Part shown: positions 7,504 to 15,794 of the stretch, in pieces
Numbering within the stretch: position 1 is the stretch's first letter
Layout of the letters: each line of letters starts with the position of its first letter
Assembly: GCA_035642415.1 (NCBI GenBank)
Contig: DASQSI010000005.1
Location: 1-39,593, forward strand
Length of the DNA stretch: 39,593 nucleotides
Source of the DNA: Rubrobacter_F sp035642415
Lineage (GTDB): Bacteria > Actinomycetota > Rubrobacteria > Rubrobacterales > Rubrobacteraceae
Direction: 5' to 3'
Notes under the pieces: model-generated
The model's input: only the letters and a program-made list of their open reading frames with translations
What the model was told of the DNA's origin: nothing
Database searches by the model: none
Position numbers and translations under genes: made by a program

Positions 7504-9073
7504 ATTGGTGGTAGAAGATAGGACCGGAGGTACTGGCGTAAGCGGTGAGCCAGTGGAGATCCTCTTCGGTGAACTGTTCGGTGGAGCTGCGGGTGGCATA
7601 GATGAGGCCTATCGAGTGTTCTCCGTCGAGAACCGGGACAGCCAAAGAGCTGGCCCAGCGGGCATTGGTGCGGGCCTGCGGGAGGCGTCTGGGCCCGGTT
7701 ACCACGAGGGTGGGCTGGTAGGTACGGAGCACGAATTCTATGGCACTTTTGTCGGCGCTAGTGAGCGGGCGTGGCGCTTCGGCGCTCACTGCTGCGGAGG
7801 ACTGTGCCACGAAAGAGAGATCTTCGGCCCGAACGAGGCAGACCCAGTCTGCCTTGAGCTCTTCGCGCGCCTCTTTGGCGATCGCCTCCGGCGGGGCCGC
7901 GGGGTCGAGGCTCTTCGGGCCAGGATAGCGGAAAACGAAGCGGGAGCTCAGAATAAAGTTCGTGCTCGTCCCAGCGATGATGCCCAGAAAAGCGGCGATG
8001 GCATAGTAGGGGAAATCGGCGCCGACGTACTTGATCAGGGGGTAGTACACAGCGAAGTTCGCCCCTAGGGCGACGATAGCTACCGGGTAAGCGAGCGCTC
8101 CACGCAAAAAGAAGTGAATACGGCTGGAGTGTCTGATGTCCCGCCAGGTGAAGGAGCTGTTCAGAAGGAAATTGCTCAAAATGCTCACGCCCACGGCCAC
8201 CATCCAGGCTACGGTCAGGCTGGCGTCGAAGTACTCGACAAGGGTTATCAAGGTGAGCATGTTGACTAGCACTCCTGAGGTGCCTACGAGGGCGAACTTC
8301 CAGAAGCGCCCCGCCGAAGGGACATACCAGAACAGGCTGGCGATGTGTGCCACATATTCTAGACCCCGACCGACATTAGCCTTTGAGACCCCAGCGTTGC
8401 GAGCTTGAAAGTTCAGCGGTACCTCGGTCACTCTCAGATCCGGGGCGCACACTAGGACCTCCAGGAGGATTTTGAATCCTGTCGGCCTGAACTGGATACC
8501 TGAGATGGCTGCGTTTCTAACAAGAAAAAAGCCGGTCAACGGATCGCTGGTCTTCCTCGTCTCCTTAAAGATGATCTGAGCCAAATATTTGCTGCTGACA
8601 GATACCGCCTTGCGTACCGGCCCCGAAAGCCCAGCGTAGCTACCGCCCCGGGCATAGCGGCTTGCCACCACCACGTCCGTTCCTGATACTTGAGCCTTCT
8701 CCAGCATCTCACGTACCTGCCCTGTGGGGTGCTGGAGGTCGGCATCCATCACGCAGGTATACTCGCTCTCGTTCGTGGCTGCGTCCATGCCCGTCGCTAC
8801 GGCCGTCGAGAGACCACCACCTTGCTCAGCCCCCTTACGGTGGATCAAGACGATGCGGCCGTCCTCTTCGCTTAAAGCGCGGACTATCTCCGGTGTTTCG
8901 TCCGCCGAGTCATCCACGAAGACCATCCGATAGTCCACACCTGATAAGATCTCTTTAAGCTCCCGCACTAAGGCGGGGATGTTCCTTGCTTCGTTGCGCG
9001 TCGGGATGACCAACGTTAGGAGAGCCCTCCCTTTGGTCTGCGTGCTCGCCAAAGGTTGCTTCTCCGGTCTCAT
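7502..9073 (-). CDS. GT2 glycosyltransferase - GtrA membrane - GAF domain fusion
   Basis: A 523-residue three-part protein. Residues about 18-245 are a family-2 glycosyltransferase of the dolichyl/polyprenyl-phosphate sugar synthase type (TLVIPTRNEARNIPAL, MVFVDDSADET, CVMDADLQHP with the metal-binding DxD, VVVASRY, DPLTGFFLVRN). Residues about 255-385 form a GtrA-like four-helix membrane domain (FWKFALVGTSGVLVNMLTL, ILSNFLLNSSFTW, TNFILSSRFVFRY). Residues about 393-520 look like a GAF domain (SLAVPVLDGEHSIGLIYATR, FTEEDLHWLTAYA). GT2-GtrA fusions are known and probably load sugar onto a polyprenyl carrier at the membrane. The added GAF sensor is unusual and hints at control by a small ligand or redox signal. 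ATG 9073 has AGGTGA just before it. Confidence 0.88.
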   Translation of the reverse strand: MRPEKQPLASTQTKGRALLTLVIPTRNEARNIPALVRELKEILSGVDYRMVFVDDSADETPEIVRALSEEDGRIVLIHRKGAEQGGGLSTAVATGMDAATNESEYTCVMDADLQHPTGQVREMLEKAQVSGTDVVVASRYARGGSYAGLSGPVRKAVSVSSKYLAQIIFKETRKTSDPLTGFFLVRNAAISGIQFRPTGFKILLEVLVCAPDLRVTEVPLNFQARNAGVSKANVGRGLEYVAHIASLFWYVPSAGRFWKFALVGTSGVLVNMLTLITLVEYFDASLTVAWMVAVGVSILSNFLLNSSFTWRDIRHSSRIHFFLRGALAYPVAIVALGANFAVYYPLIKYVGADFPYYAIAAFLGIIAGTSTNFILSSRFVFRYPGPKSLDPAAPPEAIAKEAREELKADWVCLVRAEDLSFVAQSSAAVSAEAPRPLTSADKSAIEFVLRTYQPTLVVTGPRRLPQARTNARWASSLAVPVLDGEHSIGLIYATRSSTEQFTEEDLHWLTAYASTSGPIFYHQ

Positions 9074-9174
9074 GACTCACCTAGGCTAGCATATGCGACA
9101 GTCGAGCCCAAAACGAGGGCAACCCGGGTAAACTTACAACGAGCCCTAGAGAAGAAGTGAAGAGGAGGCGAAAG

Positions 9175-9459
9175 ATGGCTGCTGAAAACATAGAGCGAGC
9201 GCACGTTTACGTCTCAGGACAAGTACAGGGCGTCAACTTCCGCGACGCAACGCGCCAGCAGGCCGAGGAACTGGGCTTACACGGCTGGGTCCGTAACCTC
9301 CAGGACGGTCGGGTCGAGGCGGTCTTTGAGGGTGAGCCCGATACGGTGCGGCAGATGATCGAGTGGTGCGAAAACGGTCCGTCGAGTGCAGACGTCGAGG
9401 ACGTCTCTGTGGAACGGGAAGAACCCTCTGATGATCTTGCAGGCTTCGAGGTTCGGTGA
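9175..9459 (+). CDS. acyP: Acylphosphatase
   Basis: Hydrolyses acyl phosphates. The 94-residue length is normal. The active-site loop GQVQGVNFR provides Arg23, and GWVRNLQDG provides Asn41; these are the two catalytic residues of the family and fall at the canonical positions. The ATG at 9175 has AGGAGG at 9163-9168, six bases upstream, so I prefer it over the GTG at 9157. The stop overlaps the RNase HIII start as GTGA, so the two are co-translated. No functional link between them is obvious. Confidence 0.93.
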   Translation: MAAENIERAHVYVSGQVQGVNFRDATRQQAEELGLHGWVRNLQDGRVEAVFEGEPDTVRQMIEWCENGPSSADVEDVSVEREEPSDDLAGFEVR

Positions 9460-10403
9460 GCGACACGCCAGCGAACAACCTACCCGAAGGCCTCAAACGT
9501 CTCATCGAGACGGCAGGAGCAAAGATCTCTACGGGTCGGCGTATCGACTACGGTACTCAATACCGTGTAACCCGCGGCACCGAGACCGCGACAGTGAACG
9601 TCTATACCTCAGGAAAGATCTCTACCGGAGGTAAACATTCAACCTTATTGGATTTGCTTGAGGGCTGGCGCCTCGCCCACACGGATGTCAAGGCAAGCGT
9701 TGCCGAGAAGCCTCCGCAGAGGACTACGAGTCCGGATGAGCTGAACGGAACGCCGCGAGTGGGTGCCGATGAGGCTGGCAAAGGTGACTACTTCGGACCG
9801 CTGGTAGTTGCGGGTGTACGGGTCTCAGGGGAAAAAGCTGCCCAGAGGTTGTGGGAGCTCGGAGTGAGGGACTCTAAAATGTTAAGTGGCGCCAACGCTA
9901 TAAGCCTCGCGCGGCACATAGTGGAATCTGTTGGTCTGCAGAACGTACGAGTTGTGGTCCTCCATCCCCAGGAGTATGAAGCGTGCAGACGCGCTGCCGA
10001 CAACAACGTCAGCAAGCTCCTAGCTAACATCAACGCACAGATATTCAGAGAGTTTAAGGGCCGAGCCGAGCTTTTCGTCGTGGACGAGTTTGGGAAGGCG
10101 GCTCGCTGTTATATAGAGTCGCAGTTATCGCCTGACGACGTGCGGCTTGTAGTGCGACCGAGGGCGGAGGACGACCTAGCGGTTGCGGCGGCTTCGATCC
10201 TGGCGCGGGCGCGGTACCTAGAGGAAATGGATGCCCTCTCAAAGAAGGTGGGGTTCGAGCTGCCTCGGGGGGCGACGCACGTTCTCGAAGCTACCCAACG
10301 GGTGATCGAGGAACGCGGGTTGAAGGGTCTCGCGGAAGTGGCGAAGGTGCATTTCGGTACGACCGCGCGGGCTCTTGAGGCCTCGGAGAAGGCGGGGGGA
10401 TGA
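9456..10403 (+). CDS. rnhC: Ribonuclease HIII
   Basis: Cleaves RNA in RNA-DNA hybrids. The 315-residue protein has the N-terminal TBP-like substrate-binding domain typical of HIII (about 1-85; YGTQYRVTRGTETATVNVYTSGK) and the type-2 RNase H catalytic domain opening with GADEAGKGDYFGPLVVAG, where HIII has the DEAGKGD form. Further acidic positions lie in LFVVDEFGKA and VVRPRAEDDLAVAAASILARA. GTG start at 9456 overlaps acyP by four bases. RNase HIII is best known from Firmicutes, Thermotogae and chlamydiae, so its presence here is notable if the host is an actinobacterium. Confidence 0.92.
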   Translation: MSDTPANNLPEGLKRLIETAGAKISTGRRIDYGTQYRVTRGTETATVNVYTSGKISTGGKHSTLLDLLEGWRLAHTDVKASVAEKPPQRTTSPDELNGTPRVGADEAGKGDYFGPLVVAGVRVSGEKAAQRLWELGVRDSKMLSGANAISLARHIVESVGLQNVRVVVLHPQEYEACRRAADNNVSKLLANINAQIFREFKGRAELFVVDEFGKAARCYIESQLSPDDVRLVVRPRAEDDLAVAAASILARARYLEEMDALSKKVGFELPRGATHVLEATQRVIEERGLKGLAEVAKVHFGTTARALEASEKAGG

Positions 10404-10413
10404 GGAGGAGCTT

Positions 10414-11061
10414 TTGATCGACCTTCGTAGCGACACCGTCACTTGCCCGACGGAGGAAATGCGCCGCGCGATGCTCGACGCGGCGGTTGGGGATGACGTT
10501 TTCGGGGAGGATCCGACGGTCAATCGGCTCAGGGTGCACCTCGATGGGGTACGACTCTTCAATGCCCAGGCGGCGACTGGTATTCCCGCCCGCAATTGGC
10601 GCGAATATGCCGATGCCGTCTCGGTTTGCTAGTCCAAGGGCCTCGGCGCTCCCGTAGGGTCGCTGCTAGCAGGAGACGAAGCGACCATCCAGGAAGCGAG
10701 ACGAGCCCGTAAGGCGTTCGGTGGCGGCATGCGCCAGGCCGGTGTCGTAGCCGCCGCCTCCCTATACGCCTTTGAGCACCACGTCGACAGGCTCGCTGAA
10801 GACCACGAACACGCTCGCAGGCTCGCCGCGGGCCTCCTCGACGCTGGCTACAACGTCGAGGCGCCGGAGACTAACATAGTGCTCGTCCAGGTCGAGGGGA
10901 TACGGGACTTCCTGCAGGCGCTCGCACGGAGGGGAGTGCTTGCGACACCCGGCAAAGCGGGCCACATACGCCTGTGCACCCATCTCGACGTCGGCGACGA
11001 AGAGATAGACACCGCCATAGAAGCTGCGGCCGGGCTCGCTACGCGCTTCCTAAAACGTTGA
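10414..11061 (+). pseudogene. ltaE: Low-specificity L-threonine aldolase, internally deleted and with a nonsense codon
   Basis: A PLP enzyme that would cleave threonine/allo-threonine to glycine and acetaldehyde. The N-terminus IDLRSDTVTCPTEEMRRAM...VGDDVFGEDPTVNRLR is classic. It then jumps straight to VHLDGVRLFNAQAATGI, so roughly 100 residues of the PLP domain are missing in frame. A TAG at 10630-10632 interrupts VC*SKGLGAPVGSLLAG, where the family has a Leu (TTG to TAG would do it); the following Lys is the PLP lysine. The rest, to ATRFLKR, is in the same frame and intact. TTG 10414 has GAGGAGG just upstream. The gene cannot give a working enzyme. Confidence 0.88.
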
Positions 11062-11555
11062 CGCTGAGCCCCAGAATTGAGGTGCGCTTTGTCGCTTCTC
11101 ACGAGCATGCCGAACCTCTTTCCCTTCTTGGGGAGTACATGAGAGACAGCAAGCCCGTATCGCCCTCCTTCAGTGAGCAGCTCCAAAGGTTCATCGAAAG
11201 AGGAGGCCTTGGGGTGTTCGCGGCCGGAACGGAGGCACGACTCCTCGGGCCGCCCTGCTTACTTTCCGGTCCAACGTTTCTGCCGGCTCGCTCTTCGTCA
11301 GCATCAAAGACCTTTACGTCAGGCTGTATACGAGGCGCCGGGGCGTCGGACAGGCACTGCTCGAGACGATAGGGAGCGGTGCAAGGCGCGCGGCGTCTCC
11401 TACGTCGAGGTTCAGACAATGATGACGCAGTGGAGTTCTACTTTGCGCTTAGCTACGAATCTCACAGCCCGGCATGCGAGTGTTCTCACGTTCCTATACT
11501 CTTTCGCTCTCAGCGTTCAGCTTTGTTGGTGCTTATAACAGCTGATACTGCCTAA
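11058..11555 (+). pseudogene. GNAT N-acetyltransferase broken by several frameshifts
   Basis: Read across frames, an acetyltransferase can be followed from a TTG at 11058, which overlaps the ltaE stop: IEVRFVASHEHAEPLSLLGEYM in frame one, then RSNVSAGSLFVSIKDLYVR and RRRGVGQALLETI (acetyl-CoA-binding motif A) in a second frame. ERCKARGVSYVEVQT lies in a third, and DDAVEFYFALSYES returns to the first. Shifts fall near 11250, 11375 and 11420. It appears to have been co-transcribed with ltaE and decayed with it. It ends tail to tail with the intact GNAT gene on the other strand. Confidence 0.78.
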
Positions 11556-12037
11556 AACTCCTTTACCTGGTACACCGAGACCTCGCGGAAACCGAGCTCT
11601 TCGTAGAATTTGCGGGCACGAACATTGACCGCAGCCACCTGAAGGGAAACACCATCGGCTCCTTTTTTCTTAGCCCACTTCTGGCCCTCTTTGAAGAGGG
11701 CGCGGCCGACACCCAAACTTCGATGTTCGGGGGTAACGTAGATGTCTTCAATGGCAGCCCAGGTTTTGGGCTTGAAGGCAGGAGATCCTTCACGTAGTTC
11801 TCCAGAGAGGAAGCCGATCACCTCCTTGTCTGCCTCTGCGACGAAGAGGCAGGAGTAAGAGTCCATGCAGAGGCCGGCAAGGAAACGGCTCATGATTTTC
11901 TCGGCATCGGGGGCAGGGGCATAAACTAGGTCGTAGAGCGAATGTTCTTCGGCACTGCGTATCCAGAGCCGGGCGACCTCCAGGGCGTCGTCTCTTCTCC
12001 CGGGACGGACTGCAAAGCGGACCTCTGGCAGGCTCAC
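11552..12037 (-). CDS. GNAT family N-acetyltransferase
   Basis: A 161-residue acetyl-CoA-dependent transferase. Motif A is clear: AIEDIYVTPEHRSLGVGRALFKEGQKWAKK, followed by VSLQVAAVNVRARKFYEELGFREVSVYQVKEF (motif B). Substrate is unknown. I place the start at GTG 12037 because AGGAGG lies six bases upstream on the minus strand; the open frame runs 13 codons further, to an ATG at 12076, with a basic stretch unlike the family. The gene stands alone, convergent with the decayed GNAT. Confidence 0.85.
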   Translation of the reverse strand: MSLPEVRFAVRPGRRDDALEVARLWIRSAEEHSLYDLVYAPAPDAEKIMSRFLAGLCMDSYSCLFVAEADKEVIGFLSGELREGSPAFKPKTWAAIEDIYVTPEHRSLGVGRALFKEGQKWAKKKGADGVSLQVAAVNVRARKFYEELGFREVSVYQVKEF

Positions 12038-12536
12038 GCCTGACCTCCTTTTTCGCTGCGTTCCTTTACAACTCAATCGTAGCGTATATGCTGCCGCTAC
12101 TAACAGAGCTGGGGCACTTCCCTTCTCACCCCAGACAGGTTAAAGTAGTTAGGTGCAAAGAGAGCCCCGGCACGGGAATATGCTCTCTCGGTGGTGCTAC
12201 AGCGACTCTTAGGAGGGCAGCTAAGGGAAAACAAAATGTATGACCGATTAGTGGTAGGTAGTGCGAGACCCGTAGAGAAGAAGGAACACCAAGCGCCAGA
12301 ACTTCCCGACATGAAACATCGGGGAGTTGACGAGGTAGACGTTCATCGAATCATTCGGCGGGTGCGTCTCGGCTAGCGGGCGGTCGTTAGGGTGGTAGTA
12401 AATCCCGGCGGTGACGCCGGGGACAAAGTGCCTCCCTCGCTCAAGAGGTATCGTATTTTTCTCTAATCTTCTTAGGTCTTGCATATAGGCATCGCCCCGA
12501 AACCCGGTTTTGAGGCTAGCATTGGGAGGTGCTCTT
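12038..12536. other. Gap upstream of glmS
   Basis: About 500 bases. It contains one minus-strand open frame with coding-like codon use (12248-12484, listed separately). No glmS ribozyme core, tRNA or strong terminator was recognised. AGGAGG at 12212-12217 on the plus strand has no convincing frame after it. Confidence 0.45.
12248..12484 (-). CDS. Unrecognised 78-residue ORF, possible gene remnant
   Basis: I recognise no family. From about residue 15 the codons are strongly GC-ending, as in real genes here, and the protein reads sensibly (GRHFVPGVTAGIYYHPNDRP, then DSMNVYLVNSPMFHVGKFW, then a short hydrophobic end, RLVFLLLYG). The first 15 codons are AT-rich and the ATG at 12484 lacks a clear ribosome site. 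So this may be a truncated gene that acquired a chance start, or a small membrane-associated protein. It is divergent from glmS. Confidence 0.33.
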   Translation of the reverse strand: MQDLRRLEKNTIPLERGRHFVPGVTAGIYYHPNDRPLAETHPPNDSMNVYLVNSPMFHVGKFWRLVFLLLYGSRTTYH

Positions 12537-14387
12537 GTGTGTGGGATTGTTGGTTACGTTGGCAAGGAGCGGTGTGTCGAAGTCCTGATGGAGGGCTTGA
12601 GGAATCTTGAGTACCGGGGCTACGACTCGGCGGGGCTTGCCCTGGCCCTGCCTAACACAAGGGGCATGGAGACGCTCAAGGAGGTAGGTCCGATCCACAA
12701 CCTCGTCAGCGCCTTGGGAAAGAGAAGCGGTGACTTCTTCAAGGTGCGAGCTGGCGTGGGACACACGAGGTGGGCGACACACGGTCGCCCGAGCGAGGTG
12801 AATGCCCATCCACATACAGGCGGAGGGGGTTCAGGCCCCAGGGTAGCGGTGGTCCATAACGGGATCATCGAGAATTACGTGGAGCTCAGGAACGAGCTTA
12901 AGAGACGCGGGTGCGAGTTTCAATCGGAGACGGATACAGAGGTTATTGCGCATCTGCTCGCCGAGAGGGTGGCGAACGGAGAGTCCTTACAAGCAGCACT
13001 CGTTGGGACGCTTGGCCAGCTCGAAGGGTCGTTTGCGATCGCGGCGATGAGTGAGAGCGAGCCTGAAAAGGTCGTCGCGGCGCGTCGCCAGAGCCCACTA
13101 GTAGTAGGGCTTGGGGAGGGCGAGAACTTCTTGGCAAGTGCGGTGCAGGCCTTGCTCGGTAACACGAGAAGGTTCCTCTTCGTGGAGAATGGGGAGATCG
13201 TGGTTCTCACTGGCTCGAAGGTGGAGATCTCCACGTGGACTGGCGAGCCGGTCGATCGAGAGATGTTCGAGGTCGACTGGACGGCCGAGGCGATGGAGCG
13301 TGGCGGCTACGAGGACTTCATGCTCAAGGAGATCCATGAACAACCTGCAGCCCTGCAAGCCACTCTGGCCGGTCGTCTGGAGGCCGAAGGCGACGTGGAC
13401 CTTTCGGAGCTGAAACTCGATCTTTCGGGCATCGAGCGTGTGGTGATTGTCGCTTGTGGCACGGCCTACCATGCGGGTCTCCTCGGCAAGCATGCTATTG
13501 AGCGACTCGCCCGGCTCCCCGTTGAAGTCGCCGTGGCGAGCGAGTACCGCTACGCCGAGCCGATAGGCAACGAAAACACCCTTATCGTTGCCATCTCCCA
13601 GAGCGGGGAGACGACGGACACTTTAGCCGCCATCGAAGCTGCGCAAACTTTTGGCGGACGCGTGCTCGCTGTGACCAACACACAAGGCTCGCTCATCACC
13701 CGTGAGGCTGACGCGGTTCTCCTGACCAGGGCTGGCCCCGAAATTGGGGTGGCAGCAACAAAGACGTTTCTCACGCAGATAGTAGCGCTTTATCTCCTTG
13801 CGCTTGAGCTCGCCAAAATGCGAAATACCCTTCCGGCGGAGGACCTCCTGAAGGCCGGGAGAAGGCTACGCAGGGGGCCGGAGAAGGTTCAGGAGGCGAT
13901 AGGACTCCTCGGATACTGGGTCGGGAGAGCCGTGGAGATGTTCGCGGGAGCCCGATGCGCGCTCTTTTTGGGACGGGGCCATTTGTTCCCGGCAGCCCTG
14001 GAAGGGGCGTTGAAGCTAAAGGAGATTTCCTACCTCCCTGCTGAGGGATACCCTGCTGGCGAGATGAAGCATGGCCCCATCGCCCTTGTGGACGAGCAAT
14101 GTCCCGTCGTTGCCGTTCTCGGGGAGGGTCTCTTACGTGAGAAAACGCTCTCCAACGTCGAGGAGACCGTCGCCCGTGGGGCGCGGGTGATAGCGGTAGC
14201 CCACGAAGGCGATGTCGCGGCCGAACGCGTGGCGCAGGTCGCGCTCCCGGTGCCAAAAGTTCCGGAGATCTTGAGCCCGCTCGTCTGCGCTGTGCCGCTG
14301 CAACTCCTCGCCTATCACGTCGCCAAGGTCCGCGGCCTCAACGTCGACAAGCCCCGTAACTTGGCAAAGAGTGTCACAGTCGAATAG
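12537..14387 (+). CDS. glmS: Glutamine-fructose-6-phosphate aminotransferase (isomerizing)
   Basis: First step of the UDP-GlcNAc/peptidoglycan pathway: fructose-6-P plus glutamine gives glucosamine-6-P. The 616-residue length is standard. Start GTG 12537 is fixed by the need for Met-Cys: the next codon is the catalytic Cys of the N-terminal amidotransferase domain (CGIVGYVG). GGGAGGT at 12524-12530 is six bases upstream. Glutaminase motifs: GYDSAGLAL, GVGHTRWATHGRPSEVNAHPH. Two SIS domains follow (VVIVACGTAYHAGLLGK, ISQSGETTDTLAA, FLGRGHLFPAALEGALKLKEISY), and the C-terminus is DKPRNLAKSVTVE. No riboswitch-like leader was found. Monocistronic, convergent with the kinase gene. Confidence 0.97.
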   Translation: MCGIVGYVGKERCVEVLMEGLRNLEYRGYDSAGLALALPNTRGMETLKEVGPIHNLVSALGKRSGDFFKVRAGVGHTRWATHGRPSEVNAHPHTGGGGSGPRVAVVHNGIIENYVELRNELKRRGCEFQSETDTEVIAHLLAERVANGESLQAALVGTLGQLEGSFAIAAMSESEPEKVVAARRQSPLVVGLGEGENFLASAVQALLGNTRRFLFVENGEIVVLTGSKVEISTWTGEPVDREMFEVDWTAEAMERGGYEDFMLKEIHEQPAALQATLAGRLEAEGDVDLSELKLDLSGIERVVIVACGTAYHAGLLGKHAIERLARLPVEVAVASEYRYAEPIGNENTLIVAISQSGETTDTLAAIEAAQTFGGRVLAVTNTQGSLITREADAVLLTRAGPEIGVAATKTFLTQIVALYLLALELAKMRNTLPAEDLLKAGRRLRRGPEKVQEAIGLLGYWVGRAVEMFAGARCALFLGRGHLFPAALEGALKLKEISYLPAEGYPAGEMKHGPIALVDEQCPVVAVLGEGLLREKTLSNVEETVARGARVIAVAHEGDVAAERVAQVALPVPKVPEILSPLVCAVPLQLLAYHVAKVRGLNVDKPRNLAKSVTVE

Positions 14388-14437
14388 CGGCTACGTACGC
14401 TAGAAACTCGGAACGCCCACGGCCGAATATTGAATGA

Positions 14438-15325
14438 TTAACGAATGACCTTCAAAGTGGCGGGTTCAATGCGGAAGGACATCGGGAGCCTACCCCAAAG
14501 CTCGCCGTCCAGCTGTACGGGGACCTTATTGCCGGGGGCCTTGGTGTATAGCTCTCGGGTAGCAAAGGAGCGCATAAACTGATTGAGAGGCCTCTTCGTC
14601 AGGATGTGAGCGAGGACGTCGGGCCTGAGAAGCTTGCTCACGCTATCGACGAGGACAACCTCTAGGCTGCCGGTCGTAAGAGAAGCGGCCTCGGCTACCC
14701 GAAAGTTGCCGCCATAATAGTGGCCGTTAGCGACGATGGCGAACTGTGTCAGGTAGGTCGTGTCATCGTGAACAATGTGCAACGTCGGCAGAGTGCGTTC
14801 GAGGTACACCTTCAAGGCCATCAGAGGGAAGGCGGGCACCTTCAGGTAGCGCTTGAGGTGTGGGGTAACCGCGTATACGACGTGGGCATCGAATCCTACC
14901 CCTGCCATGCAGGTGAAGCGGCGTTCGACGCCTTCGCGGTTCGTAGCTACTCCCAGGTCTATCCGGCTCTCTTTGCCCGTGAGGATACGCTCGCAGGCCG
15001 CCTTCGCCTTCAGGGGCAGCCCGAGCTCCCGCGCCAACACATTCACCGTCCCGAGCGGCAAGATACCCAAAGTTGCGTCCTTTTCGAGGCCGTTGACGAC
15101 CTCGTTTATCGTTCCGTCGCCTCCGGCGGCGATAACGAGACGCCCCCCCGCCTTCTTGGCCATCTTGGTGGCGTGCTGCGGACCCTCGGTTGGCCACACT
15201 TCGACATCGAGGCCACCGGAGGAGAGAATCTCCACACAGCGCACGAGGAGACCCTCGCGCCGGGCGCCCCCCGCTGTCGGATTGCCGATGATTATCGCCC
15301 CTCTGTTTCTCACGCTGTATATCAT
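14438..15325 (-). CDS. Diacylglycerol/lipid kinase family protein (YegS/BmrU/LCB5 type)
   Basis: An ATP-dependent lipid kinase homologue. The 295-residue protein has the DAGK catalytic fold: GAIIIGNPTAGG, the nucleotide loop VIAAGGDGTINEVVNGL, LGILPLGTVNVLARELG and the C-terminal sheet DGELWGRLPMSFRI. Lipid substrate is undetermined. Start is ambiguous: ATG 15325, or GTG 15313 (VRNRGAIIIGNP), which begins closer to the family's usual N-terminus. GTG 15313 also lies seven bases after a TATGAT box on the minus strand, so a leaderless 291-residue form is plausible. Divergent from acpS with only 43 bases between them. Confidence 0.88.
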   Translation of the reverse strand: MIYSVRNRGAIIIGNPTAGGARREGLLVRCVEILSSGGLDVEVWPTEGPQHATKMAKKAGGRLVIAAGGDGTINEVVNGLEKDATLGILPLGTVNVLARELGLPLKAKAACERILTGKESRIDLGVATNREGVERRFTCMAGVGFDAHVVYAVTPHLKRYLKVPAFPLMALKVYLERTLPTLHIVHDDTTYLTQFAIVANGHYYGGNFRVAEAASLTTGSLEVVLVDSVSKLLRPDVLAHILTKRPLNQFMRSFATRELYTKAPGNKVPVQLDGELWGRLPMSFRIEPATLKVIR

Positions 15326-15326
15326 A
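15321..15326 (-). promoter_or_regulatory. -10-like box supporting the internal GTG start of the lipid kinase
   Basis: Minus-strand TATGAT, then seven bases, then GTG at 15313. It overlaps the alternative ATG start, so only one of the two can be used from this promoter. No strong -35 was found. Confidence 0.35.
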
Positions 15327-15368
15327 AGCCTTTCGCCAAAAGTTCTTCTGCCGTAACATATACGGAGT

Positions 15369-15794
15369 ATGGAGATGACGAACTTCGTGGTGCCGGGGAT
15401 TGGGGTGGATGTCGTGGATGTCGAAAGGATGAAGTTCGCCCTCCAGAGGACGCCTAGGATCCGTCAGAGGCTTTTCACCGGAAGGGAGATCGCCTACTGC
15501 GAGAAGTTCCGCTTCGCTGAGCGCCATTATGCTGGCCGCTGGGCCGCCAAAGAAGCCGTAACCAAGGCTTTGGGGTGCGGCTTGATCCAGTGGAATGGCG
15601 TGGAGGTCGTCCGCTGTCCCCGTCGGGCCCCGACAGTGCGCCTCAGCGGCAAGATAGAGTACTTCGCCAAAATGGTAGGCATCTGCGAGGAGGAGCTTCA
15701 AATCTCCATCACCCACTCCGAGCTCTCCGCCGTCGCGGTCTGCGTCGTCCGCCGGGCGGAGCGCGACCATAGCATTGTTGAGAGTGCCCTTTGA
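15369..15794 (+). CDS. acpS: Holo-[acyl-carrier-protein] synthase
   Basis: Transfers 4'-phosphopantetheine from CoA to ACP. The 141-residue protein has the AcpS signature GIGVDVVDVERMKFAL with the metal-binding Asp, FTGREIAYCEKF, and AGRWAAKEAVTKALG with the conserved Glu and Lys, then QISITHSELSAVAVCVV. Two ATG codons compete. CGGAG at 15363-15367 is one base from ATG 15369 but seven from ATG 15375, so the true protein may begin MTNFVVPG. The stop overlaps the next gene's TTG (TTGA). It sits beside NAD(P)HX repair and alanine racemase genes, an arrangement seen in many bacteria. Confidence 0.94.
   Translation: MEMTNFVVPGIGVDVVDVERMKFALQRTPRIRQRLFTGREIAYCEKFRFAERHYAGRWAAKEAVTKALGCGLIQWNGVEVVRCPRRAPTVRLSGKIEYFAKMVGICEEELQISITHSELSAVAVCVVRRAERDHSIVESAL

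Noticed and set aside
12400..12536. glmS ribozyme or riboswitch
   Set aside because: No conserved core was seen in the leader, and the class is mainly a Firmicutes feature.
14763..15770. 335-codon minus-strand open frame
   Set aside because: Spans acpS and the lipid kinase gene in the wrong frame; both real genes have clear motifs.
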